From Martinezella tropici (lineage in GTDB: Bacteria; Pseudomonadota; Alphaproteobacteria; Rhizobiales; Rhizobiaceae): 64,000 nucleotides of DNA. The translations under genes were made by a program, and so were the position numbers. The stretch covers positions 62,001-126,000 of the forward strand of contig NZ_QMKK01000011.1 in NCBI RefSeq assembly GCF_003287875.1, given 5' to 3'. Positions 21,931 to 31,039 of the stretch are shown here, one piece after another. The number at the start of each line of letters is the position of its first letter. Within the stretch, counting starts at the first letter, position 1. The notes below the pieces were generated by a model, which saw only the letters and a program-made list of their open reading frames with translations, searched no databases and was not told where the DNA came from.

Positions 21931-23196
21931 TTACGTATTCATCGAATCGAAGAAGTCCGGATTGTTCTTCGTCTGCTTGAGCTTGTCGATCAGGAACTCA
22001 ATCGCGTCGGTCGTACCCATCGGCGCCAGAATGCGGCGCAGGACGAAGATCTTCTGCAGATCCTGGCGCGGCACCAGCAGGTCTTCCTTACGCGTACCGG
22101 ACTTGAGAATATCCATTGCCGGGAAGATGCGCTTGTCGGCCACCTTGCGGTCGAGCACGATTTCCGAGTTACCGGTACCCTTGAATTCTTCAAAGATAAC
22201 TTCGTCCATGCGGCTGCCGGTATCGATCAGGGCCGTCGCAATGATGGTCAGCGAGCCGCCTTCTTCGATGTTACGCGCAGCACCGAAGAAACGCTTCGGG
22301 CGCTGCAGGGCGTTGGCGTCGACACCGCCGGTCAGAACCTTACCAGAGGAGGGGACCACGGTGTTATAGGCGCGGCCGAGGCGGGTAATCGAATCGAGCA
22401 GGATGACGACGTCGCGGCCATGCTCAACCAGGCGCTTGGCCTTCTCGATGACCATTTCAGCAACCTGGACGTGGCGCACGGCCGGCTCGTCGAAAGTCGA
22501 CGAGATGACTTCGCCGCGCACGGAGCGCTGCATATCTGTCACTTCTTCCGGACGTTCGTCGATCAAGAGAACGATCAGATAGCAGTCCGGATGATTGGCG
22601 GTGATGGAATGGGCGATGTTTTGAAGGAGAACGGTCTTACCGGTACGCGGCGGTGCGACGATCAGGCCGCGCTGGCCCTTGCCGAGCGGTGCTACGAGAT
22701 CGATCACGCGGGGCGAAAGATCCTTCGACGTGGGAACGTCGAGTTCCATACGAAAACGCTCGTTCGGATAAAGCGGCGTTAGGTTATCGAAGTGAACCTT
22801 GTGACGGATCTTTTCCGGATCATCGAAATTGATCGTGTTGACTTTCAGCAGCGCGAAGTAGCGTTCGCCTTCCTTCGGTCCGCGGATCGGTCCCTCGACC
22901 GTGTCGCCCGTCTTCAAGGAGAAGCGGCGGATCTGGGAGGGGGAAATATAGATATCGTCCGGACCGGGAAGATAGTTAGCGTTCGCGGAACGCAAGAAAC
23001 CGAAACCATCTTGCAGAACTTCGACGACGCCCTCGCCGATGATTTCTACGTCTTGGCTTGCCAGCACCTTCAGGATTGCAAACATCAATTCCTGCTTGCG
23101 CATCGTGCTGGCGTTTTCCACCTCGAGCGATTCGGCAAAGGCCAGGAGATCGGTCGGGGATTTATTTTTCAGTTCCTGAAGCTTCATTTCAGCCAT
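21931..23196 (-). CDS. rho: Transcription termination factor Rho
   Basis: The 421-aa hexameric RNA helicase has the N-terminal helix bundle, the cold-shock-like RNA-binding part ([15 protein letters not shown], near residue 58), Walker A ([12 protein letters not shown] near 180), Walker B ([16 protein letters not shown]) and the Q/R loops. It ends transcripts without intrinsic hairpins. The ATG at 23196 is used here; an ATG three codons later is possible. It lies downstream of hemJ in the minus-strand block that leads away from oriC, with a 197-base gap that holds its promoter. Confidence 0.97.
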   Translation of the reverse strand: MAEMKLQELKNKSPTDLLAFAESLEVENASTMRKQELMFAILKVLASQDVEIIGEGVVEVLQDGFGFLRSANANYLPGPDDIYISPSQIRRFSLKTGDTVEGPIRGPKEGERYFALLKVNTINFDDPEKIRHKVHFDNLTPLYPNERFRMELDVPTSKDLSPRVIDLVAPLGKGQRGLIVAPPRTGKTVLLQNIAHSITANHPDCYLIVLLIDERPEEVTDMQRSVRGEVISSTFDEPAVRHVQVAEMVIEKAKRLVEHGRDVVILLDSITRLGRAYNTVVPSSGKVLTGGVDANALQRPKRFFGAARNIEEGGSLTIIATALIDTGSRMDEVIFEEFKGTGNSEIVLDRKVADKRIFPAMDILKSGTRKEDLLVPRQDLQKIFVLRRILAPMGTTDAIEFLIDKLKQTKNNPDFFDSMNT

Positions 23197-23393
23197 GAAG
23201 GGAGTTACTCATTTTTTAGGAGGGGAAGGCAATGTTGCTCGTATTCAGAACCGCGATAGGGGCGCTCGCGGGAGACAGAATGGATACATGCCACGAAGAG
23301 AAGATGGCGGGAAAATAGCGACTCACTTTCTGAACCGCAAGGGGGGCACGCAAAATGAAAGAAATTTTACGTCGTGTCTAATATAGCCCCGCC

Positions 23394-23939
23394 TCACGCA
23401 AAGGGCTTGACGACCACGAGAATGACGATCGCGATCATCAGAAGCGTCGGCGCCTCGTTCATGAGCCGCCAGTATCGGGCAGAATGCTTGTTCTGATCGC
23501 GGGCAAAGGCGCGCACCGCAGCGCTGAAATGGCCGTGAACGCCCGAGAGAATCAAGACAAGCCCGATCTTGGCGTGCAGCCATCCGCCTTGGAAATCATA
23601 GACGGACCAGGCAAGATAAAGCCCGAAAATCCAAGTCAAAATCATTGCCGGGTTGATGATGTAGCGCAGCAGTCGCTGTTCCATGACCTTGAACGTCTCG
23701 GATTGCTGCGAACCGGGTTCGGCGTCGGTGTGATAGACGAACAGCCGCGGCAGATAAAACATGCCGGCCATCCAGGAGATGACGGCGATGATGTGCAGCG
23801 CCTTGATCCAGAGATAGAGATCGGCCGGATGCCAGGCGAAAAGTCCGATCGCCAGAACCGCAAAAATGAGGATCATGACATAGGCGCGTCGTCCAGCCCT
23901 CTGACCCGGAGCGGCGTCCGTCTGCTTTTCCACCGTCAT
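23394..23939 (-). CDS. hemJ: Protoporphyrinogen IX oxidase HemJ
   Basis: The 181-aa protein has four membrane helices and the conserved residues of the HemJ family: LYLWIKALHIIAVISWMAGMFYLPRLFVYH with a His in helix 1, and later ARYWRLMNEAPT. It oxidises protoporphyrinogen IX to protoporphyrin IX in many alphaproteobacteria. The ATG at 23939 has GGAGG five bases upstream and overlaps the hemE stop (ATGA); an ATG at 23951 lies inside that ribosome site and is less likely. Confidence 0.92.
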   Translation of the reverse strand: MTVEKQTDAAPGQRAGRRAYVMILIFAVLAIGLFAWHPADLYLWIKALHIIAVISWMAGMFYLPRLFVYHTDAEPGSQQSETFKVMEQRLLRYIINPAMILTWIFGLYLAWSVYDFQGGWLHAKIGLVLILSGVHGHFSAAVRAFARDQNKHSARYWRLMNEAPTLLMIAIVILVVVKPFA

Positions 23940-24973
23940 CAGTTCCTCCATCCCCGCACACGCTCAACAAGCCTGGCAACATTATCGGGATCCGCCTGCG
24001 GGGTAATGCCATGTCCGAGATTGAAGATCAGCGGGCCATTCCCGAGCTGCTGCAGGATATCGTCGATCCCGACGTCCAAAGCCTTGCCGCCGGCAACCAC
24101 GCGCATCGGATCGAGATTGCCCTGCACCGGCCCGTCCTTCTGCAGTTCCCGAGCAAAGGCCAACGGCACCGACCAGTCGAGACCGATCGCATCGGCTCCC
24201 GTCTTCTGCCGATAGGTTTTCAGCAGGTATCCGGCCCCTTTGGCAAAAGCGATCACCCGCGCCTTTGGCCGCCGTGCCTTCACCGATGCGATCATTTTCG
24301 CAACCGGCTTGACCGCAAAAGCCTCGAATTCCTTCTCGCCGAGCACGCCGGCCCAAGAATCGAAAATCTGCACGGCATCGGCGCCGGCGTCGATCTGCGC
24401 TACGAGATAATCGGCCGAGATATCGGCAAGCAGCATCAGCAGATGTTCGAACGCTTTGGGATAGCGATAGGCAAACAGCCGGGCAGGGGCCTGATCGGGC
24501 GTACCATGGCCGGCGATCATATAGGTCGCAACCGTCCAGGGTGCGCCACAGAAGCCGAGGAGCGTCGTCTCCACCGGCAACTCCTGACGCAGCCGCCGTA
24601 CCGTCTCCATGACCGGCGCCAGATGCGCCATGATGCCCTCCGGCTTCAATGCAAGGATGCTGGTCTCATCGATCGGATCCATCACCGGCCCATGCCCTTC
24701 GGTGAAGCGGACATTCCGCTTCAATGCGTCGGGGATGACCAGGATGTCGGAAAAGAGAATGGCGGCATCGAAACCATAACGTCGTATCGGCTGCAGTGTT
24801 ACCTCGACGGCGTGATCGGGCGTATAACAGAGATCAAGGAAGCTCCCTGCCTTTGCGCGAGTCTCTCGATATTCGGGAAGATAACGGCCCGCCTGCCGCA
24901 TCAGCCAGAGAGGGGGAGGGGTGAGCGTTTCACCGCTCAGCACTCGCATGATCTTCCGGCGTTCATCGCTCAC
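23939..24973 (-). CDS. hemE: Uroporphyrinogen decarboxylase
   Basis: The 344-aa enzyme decarboxylates uroporphyrinogen III to coproporphyrinogen III in heme synthesis. Signatures are [16 protein letters not shown] near the N-terminus, [13 protein letters not shown] and FNLGHGI near the C-terminus. The GTG at 24973, preceded by AGGA, gives [12 protein letters not shown], a good family start; an upstream TTG at 24997 is less likely. It couples to hemJ. Its 5' end borders the proposed oriC, as in Caulobacter and Sinorhizobium. Confidence 0.96.
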   Translation of the reverse strand: MSDERRKIMRVLSGETLTPPPLWLMRQAGRYLPEYRETRAKAGSFLDLCYTPDHAVEVTLQPIRRYGFDAAILFSDILVIPDALKRNVRFTEGHGPVMDPIDETSILALKPEGIMAHLAPVMETVRRLRQELPVETTLLGFCGAPWTVATYMIAGHGTPDQAPARLFAYRYPKAFEHLLMLLADISADYLVAQIDAGADAVQIFDSWAGVLGEKEFEAFAVKPVAKMIASVKARRPKARVIAFAKGAGYLLKTYRQKTGADAIGLDWSVPLAFARELQKDGPVQGNLDPMRVVAGGKALDVGIDDILQQLGNGPLIFNLGHGITPQADPDNVARLVERVRGWRN

Positions 24974-25362
24974 AGACGTCGTCCTATATAAAACCAAACA
25001 TATATTGAAAGGTTTCTATTTCTTAGAGTCGGTGACTAGCAAGGATTAAAGTTCATCCAGCGCCTGTCCAATTTGTCGCGCCTTCGGCATGAATCTGCAA
25101 AGATTTTGACGCGAGCTGTCGATATGTGGAAAGAAAAGATGATCCTTCAATCTTTTGAAGAGCTTGCAAAGAGATCTGTCTCTCGCCGTTCTGTGGATAA
25201 ATCGAGGATGGAAGTGGCGCTACCGATCTTGTCCACATTGCCCACAGCCGCGGCGGAAGCCGTCTCGCGAAAATTCCAAATGTGGAAAACTTGGCCGTTT
25301 TCCACTTGCCGAGGACGGGCCCCTTCTCGTACCTGTCTTTTCTCCCGAGATATCAACAGGTG
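24974..25362. other. Proposed chromosomal replication origin (oriC)
   Basis: This 389-base gap between divergent hemE and ppsR has no gene. Its hemE side is AT-rich (TATATAAAACC..CATATATTG, 24985-25030). A DnaA-box cluster follows: a perfect TGTGGATAA at 25192-25200, TTGTCCACA at 25229-25237 (one mismatch), TTGCCCACA at 25238-25246, TGTGGAAAA at 25281-25289, and weaker ones at 25125 and 25298. Two GANTC sites (25026 and 25091) may be methylated by CcrM, and CTTCAA-TCTT-TTGAAG (25145-25160) is a small hairpin. The next-to-hemE position is where oriC lies in related genera, and gene polarity changes here. Confidence 0.8.
25192..25200 (-). promoter_or_regulatory. Perfect DnaA box
   Basis: TGTGGATAA is the reverse complement of the consensus TTATCCACA. 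It is the best box in the proposed oriC and lies within 100 bases of three weaker ones. Confidence 0.8.
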
Positions 25363-26196
25363 ATGGAAAGTAGCGTGGAAAACCGAACAAGCTTCTTTCA
25401 TCTGCACCTGATTTCTGACTCAACGGGTGAGACTCTCATCTCCGCCGGCCGTGCCGCCTCGGTGCAATTCCATGCCAGCCAGCCGATCGAGCATGTCTAT
25501 CCGCTGATCAGAAACCGCAAGCAGTTGCTGCCGGTTCTGGAGGCGATCGATAACAGCCCCGGCATCGTCCTTTATACGATCGTCGATCGTGAACTCGCCG
25601 ATTTCATTGCCGAGCGGTGCAAGGAAATGGGCGTACCATCGGTCAACGTTCTCGAACCGGTCATGAATGTCTTCCAGACCTATCTCGGCACGGCATCGCG
25701 CCGCCGAGTCGGTGCGCAGCATGTGATGAATGCCGATTATTTCGCTCGCATCGAAGCGCTGAACTTCACCATGGATCATGACGATGGCCAGATGCCCGAT
25801 GATTATGATGAAGCCGATGTCGTCATCATCGGCATCAGCCGCACCTCGAAAACGCCGACGAGCATCTACCTGGCCAATCGCGGCATCAAGACCGCCAATA
25901 TCCCGATTGTCCACGGCGTGCCGTTGCCGGAGAGCTTGAGCAGGGCGACGAAGCCGTTGATCGTCGGACTGGTGGCAACGACCGACCGGATCTCGCAGGT
26001 ACGCGAAAACCGTATTCTCGGCACGACACCCGGCTTCGATCGTGGCGACTACACGGATCGCGCCGCCATCTCCGAAGAGTTGAAATATGCCCGCTCACTC
26101 TGCGCGCGGCACAATTGGCCGATCATCGATGTCACGCGGCGCTCGATCGAAGAGACCGCCGCCGCCATTGTTGCCCTGCGCCCCAAGCTGCGTTAA
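25363..26196 (+). CDS. ppsR: Pyruvate phosphate dikinase regulatory kinase/pyrophosphorylase (DUF299)
   Basis: The 277-aa protein begins [19 protein letters not shown] and has the nucleotide-binding loop [19 protein letters not shown] near residue 150, both hallmarks of DUF299. It phosphorylates and dephosphorylates a threonine of PPDK or PEP synthase, using ADP and phosphate respectively, and so gates pyruvate-PEP conversion. The start could be ATG 25363 or GTG 25375; the latter gives [12 protein letters not shown], a common rhizobial beginning. It is the first gene rightward of oriC. Confidence 0.93.
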   Translation: MESSVENRTSFFHLHLISDSTGETLISAGRAASVQFHASQPIEHVYPLIRNRKQLLPVLEAIDNSPGIVLYTIVDRELADFIAERCKEMGVPSVNVLEPVMNVFQTYLGTASRRRVGAQHVMNADYFARIEALNFTMDHDDGQMPDDYDEADVVIIGISRTSKTPTSIYLANRGIKTANIPIVHGVPLPESLSRATKPLIVGLVATTDRISQVRENRILGTTPGFDRGDYTDRAAISEELKYARSLCARHNWPIIDVTRRSIEETAAAIVALRPKLR

Positions 26197-26229
26197 GCGC
26201 TGCACATTATTATCTCGGAGGCAGCCTTC

Positions 26230-26829
26230 ATGACCGCGCCCCTTATTCTTGCATCATCCAGCCCGTTCCGACGAATGCTGATGGAAAATGCCGGATTGCA
26301 TTTCCAGGCCATCGCCGCCGATATCGATGAACGCGCGATCGAAGCCCCGCTCGAACGGGATGGCGCCAGTCCGGATACCGTCGCGCTCGTGCTGGCAAAG
26401 GCGAAGGCGAAGGAGGTCAGCGATCGCTTCCCCGGTTCCCTCATCATCGGTTCGGACCAGACCATGTCGCTTGGTGTCCAGGTCTTTCACAAGCCGAAAA
26501 CAATGGCGGATGCGGAAAATCATCTGCGAACCCTGTCGGGCAAGACGCATCGCCTGAACAGCGCCATGGCGCTGGCGCGCAATGGCGATATCATCTGGGA
26601 GCACGTGTCTCACGCCGATCTGACCATGCGGGACCTCGCGGCTGACTTCATCCACCGGCATCTCGGGCGCGTCGGAGAGAAGGCATTGTCAAGCGTCGGC
26701 GCTTATCAACTCGAGGGAGAGGGCATCCAGCTCTTCTCGAAAATCGACGGCGATTACTTCACGATCGTTGGATTGCCGATGCTGCCGCTGCTGGAAAAAC
26801 TGCGTGAGTTGGGGACGATCGATGGATGA
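26230..26829 (+). CDS. maf: Maf-like nucleoside triphosphate pyrophosphatase
   Basis: The 199-aa protein has [19 protein letters not shown] at the N-terminus, the [10 protein letters not shown] motif with the catalytic Asp near residue 78 and [19 protein letters not shown] near the end. Maf enzymes remove modified or excess nucleotides such as dTTP, UTP and methylated forms. GGAGG precedes the ATG. Its stop overlaps the aroE start by eight bases. Confidence 0.95.
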   Translation: MTAPLILASSSPFRRMLMENAGLHFQAIAADIDERAIEAPLERDGASPDTVALVLAKAKAKEVSDRFPGSLIIGSDQTMSLGVQVFHKPKTMADAENHLRTLSGKTHRLNSAMALARNGDIIWEHVSHADLTMRDLAADFIHRHLGRVGEKALSSVGAYQLEGEGIQLFSKIDGDYFTIVGLPMLPLLEKLRELGTIDG

Positions 26830-27679
26830 TTCACGTGAAACATCGCCCGTAAACGCTTTCGTAACGGGTTATCCGGTCAAGCATTCGCGCTCGCCGCTGA
26901 TCCACGGTTATTGGCTGAAGCAGCTTGGTTTGGCTGGGACCTATCGTGCCCATGAAGTCTCTATAGAGGATTTCGCTGCCTTCGTCGCGTCTTTGAAAGC
27001 TGGCACCAGCGGCTTCGTCGGCGGCAACGTCACGATCCCTCACAAGGAAGCGGCGTTCAAGCTCGCCGATCGGCCTGATGAGCTTTCGGAAGAACTTGGC
27101 GCGTCCAACACTTTGTGGCTCGAGGACGGGCTGCTGCATGCGACGAATACCGATGGCCGCGGTTTCACGGCGAACCTCGACGAGCGCCATCCCGGCTGGG
27201 ATCGCACCGATAGCGCCGTCATTCTTGGGGCAGGCGGTGCCAGCCGGGCCGTGATCCAGGCCGTGCGCGACCGCGGCTTCAAGGAAATCCACGTCGTCAA
27301 CCGCACGGTCGAGCGGGCGCAGGAATTGGCGGATCGCTTTGGCGAACGGGTCCATGCTCATCCGATGGCCGCGCTCGGTGAGGTCATGCAGGGTGCCGGC
27401 CTCTTTATCAATACGACATCCCTCGGCATGGACGGCGAAGCAGCACCTCGGATCGATTTCTCGCCTCTTGCACAAGGGGCTGCCGTCACCGACATTGTCT
27501 ATGTACCCTTGAAGACGCCGCTTCTGGCGCAGGCCGAGGAGCAGGGCTTTGCCATCGTCGATGGTCTTGGCATGCTGTTGCACCAGGCGGCGCCAGGTTT
27601 CGAAAAATGGTTCGGAAAGCGTCCGGCGGTTGACGATAGTTTGAGGGCGTTGATCATCGCGGATATGGAAAAACACTGA
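26822..27679 (+). CDS. aroE: Shikimate dehydrogenase
   Basis: The 285-aa NADPH enzyme reduces 3-dehydroshikimate in the chorismate pathway. The substrate-binding [16 protein letters not shown] near residue 15, the catalytic NVTIPHKE and the nucleotide-binding [12 protein letters not shown] are present. The ATG at 26822 lies within maf. Codons 3-7 (DSRET) are formed by parS site 5. It shares one base with coaE (TGATG). Confidence 0.96.
   Translation: MDDSRETSPVNAFVTGYPVKHSRSPLIHGYWLKQLGLAGTYRAHEVSIEDFAAFVASLKAGTSGFVGGNVTIPHKEAAFKLADRPDELSEELGASNTLWLEDGLLHATNTDGRGFTANLDERHPGWDRTDSAVILGAGGASRAVIQAVRDRGFKEIHVVNRTVERAQELADRFGERVHAHPMAALGEVMQGAGLFINTTSLGMDGEAAPRIDFSPLAQGAAVTDIVYVPLKTPLLAQAEEQGFAIVDGLGMLLHQAAPGFEKWFGKRPAVDDSLRALIIADMEKH
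26827..26842. other. parS site 5
   Basis: TGATTCACGTGAAACA matches the consensus at 15 of 16 positions. Its first three bases are the maf stop codon and the rest is in aroE codons 2-7. It is the only parS right of the proposed oriC in this window, about 1.6 kb away. Confidence 0.9.
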
Positions 27680-28278
27680 TGATCAGGATCGGGCTGACGG
27701 GATCGATCGGCATGGGAAAATCCACCTCGGCGAAGCTCTTTGCCGAAGCCGGAATCCCGGTGAACGATTCCGATGCGGTCGTTCATGATCTCTATAGCGG
27801 CGAAGCGGTTCCTCTGGTCGAGGCTGCATTTCCCGGTGCGACCAGTGACGGCAAGGTCGACCGGCAGGAACTTAGCCGGAAGCTTGCAGACGATCCCTCC
27901 GGTTTCAAGCGTCTCGAAGCCATTATCCATCCGCTTGTTCGCGAGCGCGAGCGTGAGTTCCTGGAACGCCAGCGGCAGGCCGGCGCCGACATGTTGGTGC
28001 TGGATATCCCGCTTCTGTTCGAAACCGGCGCGGACAAGAGGGTCGATAAGATCGTCGTCGTCAGCTGTGATCCACAGATTCAGAGAGAGAGAGTGCTTGC
28101 CCGGCCGGGCATGACGGAGGAAAAATTCAACATGATTCTCTCCCGGCAGACGCCGGATGCGCAAAAGCGGGCGCGCGCCGATTATGTCATCGATACCGGC
28201 GGCAGTATCGATGAGGCCCGCAAGCAGGTAAGAGAGATCATCGCGGATCTGCGGCGCAAACAGCAGATTGAGAAATAG
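27679..28278 (+). CDS. coaE: Dephospho-CoA kinase
   Basis: The 199-aa kinase performs the last step of coenzyme A synthesis. The P-loop GLTGSIGMGKSTSA is at residues 5-18, followed by the NDSDAVVHDLY motif and the LVLDIPLLFETGADK segment typical of CoaE. It overlaps aroE by one base and is in the ppsR-maf-aroE-coaE-dnaQ run. Confidence 0.96.
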   Translation: MIRIGLTGSIGMGKSTSAKLFAEAGIPVNDSDAVVHDLYSGEAVPLVEAAFPGATSDGKVDRQELSRKLADDPSGFKRLEAIIHPLVREREREFLERQRQAGADMLVLDIPLLFETGADKRVDKIVVVSCDPQIQRERVLARPGMTEEKFNMILSRQTPDAQKRARADYVIDTGGSIDEARKQVREIIADLRRKQQIEK

Positions 28279-28295
28279 GAAAGCGGAACTTCGAC

Positions 28296-29012
28296 ATGCG
28301 CGAAATCATTTTCGACACGGAAACCACCGGCCTCGACAACAGGGCAGACCGGATCATCGAAATCGGCGGCATCGAGCTCTTCAACCATTTCCCGACCGGA
28401 AAGACGCTGCACATCTATATCAATCCGGGTGACCGCAAAGTACACCCCGATGCTCTGGCGGTGCATGGCATTACCGATGAGTTCTTGGCGGACAAGCCAC
28501 CCTTCGAAACCGTCGTGGATCAGATCCTCGAATTTTTCGGCGATGCCAAGTGGATCGCACACAACGCCACCTTCGATATGGGTTTCGTCAACGCGGAATT
28601 TGCAAGACTCGGCCGTCCGCCGATCCTGCCTGACATGGTGATCGATACGCTGGCCATGGCCCGGCGCAAGCATCCGATGGGTCCGAATTCGCTCGATGCG
28701 CTCTGCCGTCGATACGGCATCGACAACTCGCACCGCACGAAACACGGAGCCCTGCTCGACTCCGAACTGCTGGCCGAAGTCTATATCGAGATGATCGGTG
28801 GCCGGCAGACGGCACTCGGGCTTGGCAGCGCCACCGGTTCGTCGATGCGCTCACGCCAGAACGATCTCGTGGAAGAAGTCGTCGTCGACATCTTCGCGCG
28901 GCCCGCTCCGCTGCCGGGCCGGCTGACCGAGGAGGAACTCGCGGCTCATGCGGCGCTGGTCGCCAAACTCGGCGCGAAGGGAATCTGGTCGAAATATAGC
29001 GCTTCCGAGTAA
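28296..29012 (+). CDS. dnaQ: DNA polymerase III subunit epsilon (proofreading exonuclease)
   Basis: The 238-aa protein opens with the ExoI motif FDTETTGLD, then NATFDMGFVN (ExoII) and HGALLDSELLAEVY (ExoIII, DEDDh type). A C-terminal tail with a short hydrophobic stretch probably binds the alpha subunit. It removes mispaired bases during replication. It is followed by a strong bidirectional terminator. Confidence 0.96.
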   Translation: MREIIFDTETTGLDNRADRIIEIGGIELFNHFPTGKTLHIYINPGDRKVHPDALAVHGITDEFLADKPPFETVVDQILEFFGDAKWIAHNATFDMGFVNAEFARLGRPPILPDMVIDTLAMARRKHPMGPNSLDALCRRYGIDNSHRTKHGALLDSELLAEVYIEMIGGRQTALGLGSATGSSMRSRQNDLVEEVVVDIFARPAPLPGRLTEEELAAHAALVAKLGAKGIWSKYSASE

Positions 29013-29031
29013 AAGCACTTTCCAAAACACC

Positions 29032-29072
29032 AAAAGAAAATGCCCGGACCTGTAATCCGGGCATTTTCTTTT
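29032..29072. terminator. Bidirectional Rho-independent terminator, dnaQ/secB
   Basis: A perfect 17-bp inverted repeat: the left arm is 29032-29048 (AAAAGAAAATGCCCGGA) and the right arm 29056-29072, with a 7-base loop. A-rich and T-rich outer ends serve as U-tracts in both directions for the convergent dnaQ and secB genes. Confidence 0.92.
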
Positions 29073-29093
29073 CCAGAATAGGAAAGTTCAGGC

Positions 29094-29576
29094 TTAGTTC
29101 GGAACGGCCGAAACCTGGGCGCGGGCCTGTTCTTCGGCCATGCGCTGCGTGAACATCTGCGCGAAATCGATCGGGTCGATCATCAGCGGCGGGAAGCCGC
29201 CATTGCGCGTGACATCGGCGATTATCTGGCGTGCGAAGGGGAACAGCAGGCGCGGGCATTCGATGAAGAGCAGCGGCAGCATGTGCTCCTGCGGGAAGCC
29301 GGTGACGCGGAAGACGCCGCCATAGACCAGCTCGGTATGGAAGAGAACACGCTCGCCATCCTTGGCTTCGGCGTTCAGCGTCAGTACCACGTCAAAATCC
29401 TCGTCCGACAGCGGATTGGCGTTGACGTTCACATTGATATTGATGTCGGGAGCATTTTCCCGGGCCTGAAGCGAGCGCGGAGCACCCGGATTTTCGAAGG
29501 AAAGATCCTTGGTGTACTGAGCAAGGATGCTAAGGCTCGGGCTGGCTGCACCGTTGCCGTTGGTCTCGTTGGCCAT
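29094..29576 (-). CDS. secB: Protein-export chaperone SecB
   Basis: The 160-aa cytoplasmic tetrameric chaperone holds preproteins unfolded for SecA. It shows the SecB pattern: [14 protein letters not shown] near residue 20, [22 protein letters not shown] and [20 protein letters not shown]. An AGGA lies six bases ahead of the ATG. Confidence 0.96.
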   Translation of the reverse strand: MANETNGNGAASPSLSILAQYTKDLSFENPGAPRSLQARENAPDININVNVNANPLSDEDFDVVLTLNAEAKDGERVLFHTELVYGGVFRVTGFPQEHMLPLLFIECPRLLFPFARQIIADVTRNGGFPPLMIDPIDFAQMFTQRMAEEQARAQVSAVPN

Positions 29577-29671
29577 GGGGGTGTCCTCTCACGTCTCGAT
29601 GGGTGTCGCCATCTAGCATTTAGAAAAGGGGCTTACAACCCTTATGGATCCGGCGCTCCCGAGGCCGTCCC

Positions 29672-30190
29672 CTAGTCTTCCAGACGCTTTTGATCCGACC
29701 ACGGTGACTTCCGGTTCGGCTCGCGATGGAAATCGTCTTCGTCGAGATCGACAACGTTTCCGGGTTTATTCGGCCGGCCTTGCGGTTCGGCGCCCGGACC
29801 CTGTCCTCGCCGGAAAGCACGCGAATTGCCGACGACGACGATGCGCTTGCGCAGGACCGTCCAGGCGAGATCGCGCACTGCCGGAATGAAAAGCAGCAGG
29901 CCGATGATGTCGGAAATGAAGCCGGGCAGCATCAGGAAGAAGGCGGCGACGACAATCATGGCGCCATGCACCATCTCCCGGCCGGGATCGCCGCCATTGC
30001 GGCTTTCGGCCGAGATGCGCTGGAGAATGCCGATCCCCTGGATCCTCAAAAGAGCGGCACCGAGCAGCACGCTGAGGATGACGAGCCCCAATGTGGCCCA
30101 GACGCCGATCATCTTTCCGACGATGATGAATCCGGCAATTTCTGCCAGAGGCATCAGAGAAATGAAGACAGGAAGAAGTGATAGGCGCAT
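29672..30190 (-). CDS. fxsA: FxsA family membrane protein
   Basis: The 172-aa protein has three to four hydrophobic segments (LLPVFISLMPLAEIAGFIIV, ATLGLVILSVLLGAALLRIQ, MIVVAAFFLMLPGFISDIIG) and matches the FxsA/YtzA family of cytoplasmic membrane proteins, known for F-exclusion of phage T7. The C-terminal 45 residues are polar and Pro/Arg/Asp-rich. The ATG at 30190 is chosen; the frame stays open far upstream but there it only shadows the divergent gene. Confidence 0.88.
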   Translation of the reverse strand: MRLSLLPVFISLMPLAEIAGFIIVGKMIGVWATLGLVILSVLLGAALLRIQGIGILQRISAESRNGGDPGREMVHGAMIVVAAFFLMLPGFISDIIGLLLFIPAVRDLAWTVLRKRIVVVGNSRAFRRGQGPGAEPQGRPNKPGNVVDLDEDDFHREPNRKSPWSDQKRLED

Positions 30191-30337
30191 GTTACGGTGG
30201 TCCTGAAAGCGGGTTTCTTCGGTTAGGCGTTGGTTTCTCCGCGTATAATAAAGAAACCGGTCCGCTATTTGAATGATAGATCGATGCGGACTATATGGGG
30301 ATTGATCTTTCAATTTTAACGGTGGTTCCGATACGAG

Positions 30338-31039
30338 ATGGGTGCAAACGACTTTGTGACGATCTTTTTCCTGGTGGCGGCGGTGCTGATCTTCTTTCAG
30401 CTGCGTAGTGTTCTTGGCCGCCGCACGGGAAATGAGAAGCCGCCGCGCGATCTCTATGGTTCCGCAGATCCGGTAAATGGCCCGACGCCGCCGGATGCCG
30501 GCAAGGTCGTGACCCTGCCGCGGCGCGACGCGGCCGAAGAGGAAGACCGTTTTGCTGCCATCGATACATTCACACCAGCCGGCACGCCGCTGAACGATTC
30601 TCTGCGTGAAGTGAGCAAGGCCGATCCTGCCTTCAATCCGAAGGAATTCGTCAACGGCGCCCGCATGGCCTACGAAATGATCGTCATGGCCTTTGCCGAG
30701 GGGGACCGCAAGTCGCTGAAGGGTCTGCTGTCGCGCGAAGTCTACGAAGGATTCGATGCTGCCATCTCCGACCGAGAGGCCAAGGGCGAGAAAGTCAAAT
30801 CGACCTTCGTCGGCATCGACAAGGCCGATATCCTCAGCGCCGAGATGAAGGGCACGGAATCTTTCATCACCATGCGCATCGTCAGCCAGATGATTTCGGC
30901 TACCTACGACAAGGCCGGCACTTTGATCGATGGCGATGCCGAAGCCGTGGCCGAGATCAGCGATCTCTGGACCTTCGCCCGCGACACGCGTTCGCGCGAT
31001 CCGAACTGGAAACTCGTGGCGACCGAATCCGAACAATGA
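30338..31039 (+). CDS. Tim44/TimA-like domain protein
   Basis: The 233-aa protein has a single N-terminal membrane anchor (FVTIFFLVAAVLIFFQL), a disordered linker and a C-terminal Tim44-like domain from about residue 85 (FVNGARMAYEMIVMAFAEGD, ILSAEMKGTESFITMRIVSQ). Bacterial TimA proteins are relatives of the mitochondrial import-motor adaptor Tim44; their bacterial role is poorly defined. The stop overlaps the mltA start (ATGA). Confidence 0.88.
   Translation: MGANDFVTIFFLVAAVLIFFQLRSVLGRRTGNEKPPRDLYGSADPVNGPTPPDAGKVVTLPRRDAAEEEDRFAAIDTFTPAGTPLNDSLREVSKADPAFNPKEFVNGARMAYEMIVMAFAEGDRKSLKGLLSREVYEGFDAAISDREAKGEKVKSTFVGIDKADILSAEMKGTESFITMRIVSQMISATYDKAGTLIDGDAEAVAEISDLWTFARDTRSRDPNWKLVATESEQ

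Noticed and set aside
26602..26607. CACGTG in maf as a parS site
   Set aside because: GAGCACGTGTCT lacks the flanking TTT/AAA; the true site is 225 bases downstream.
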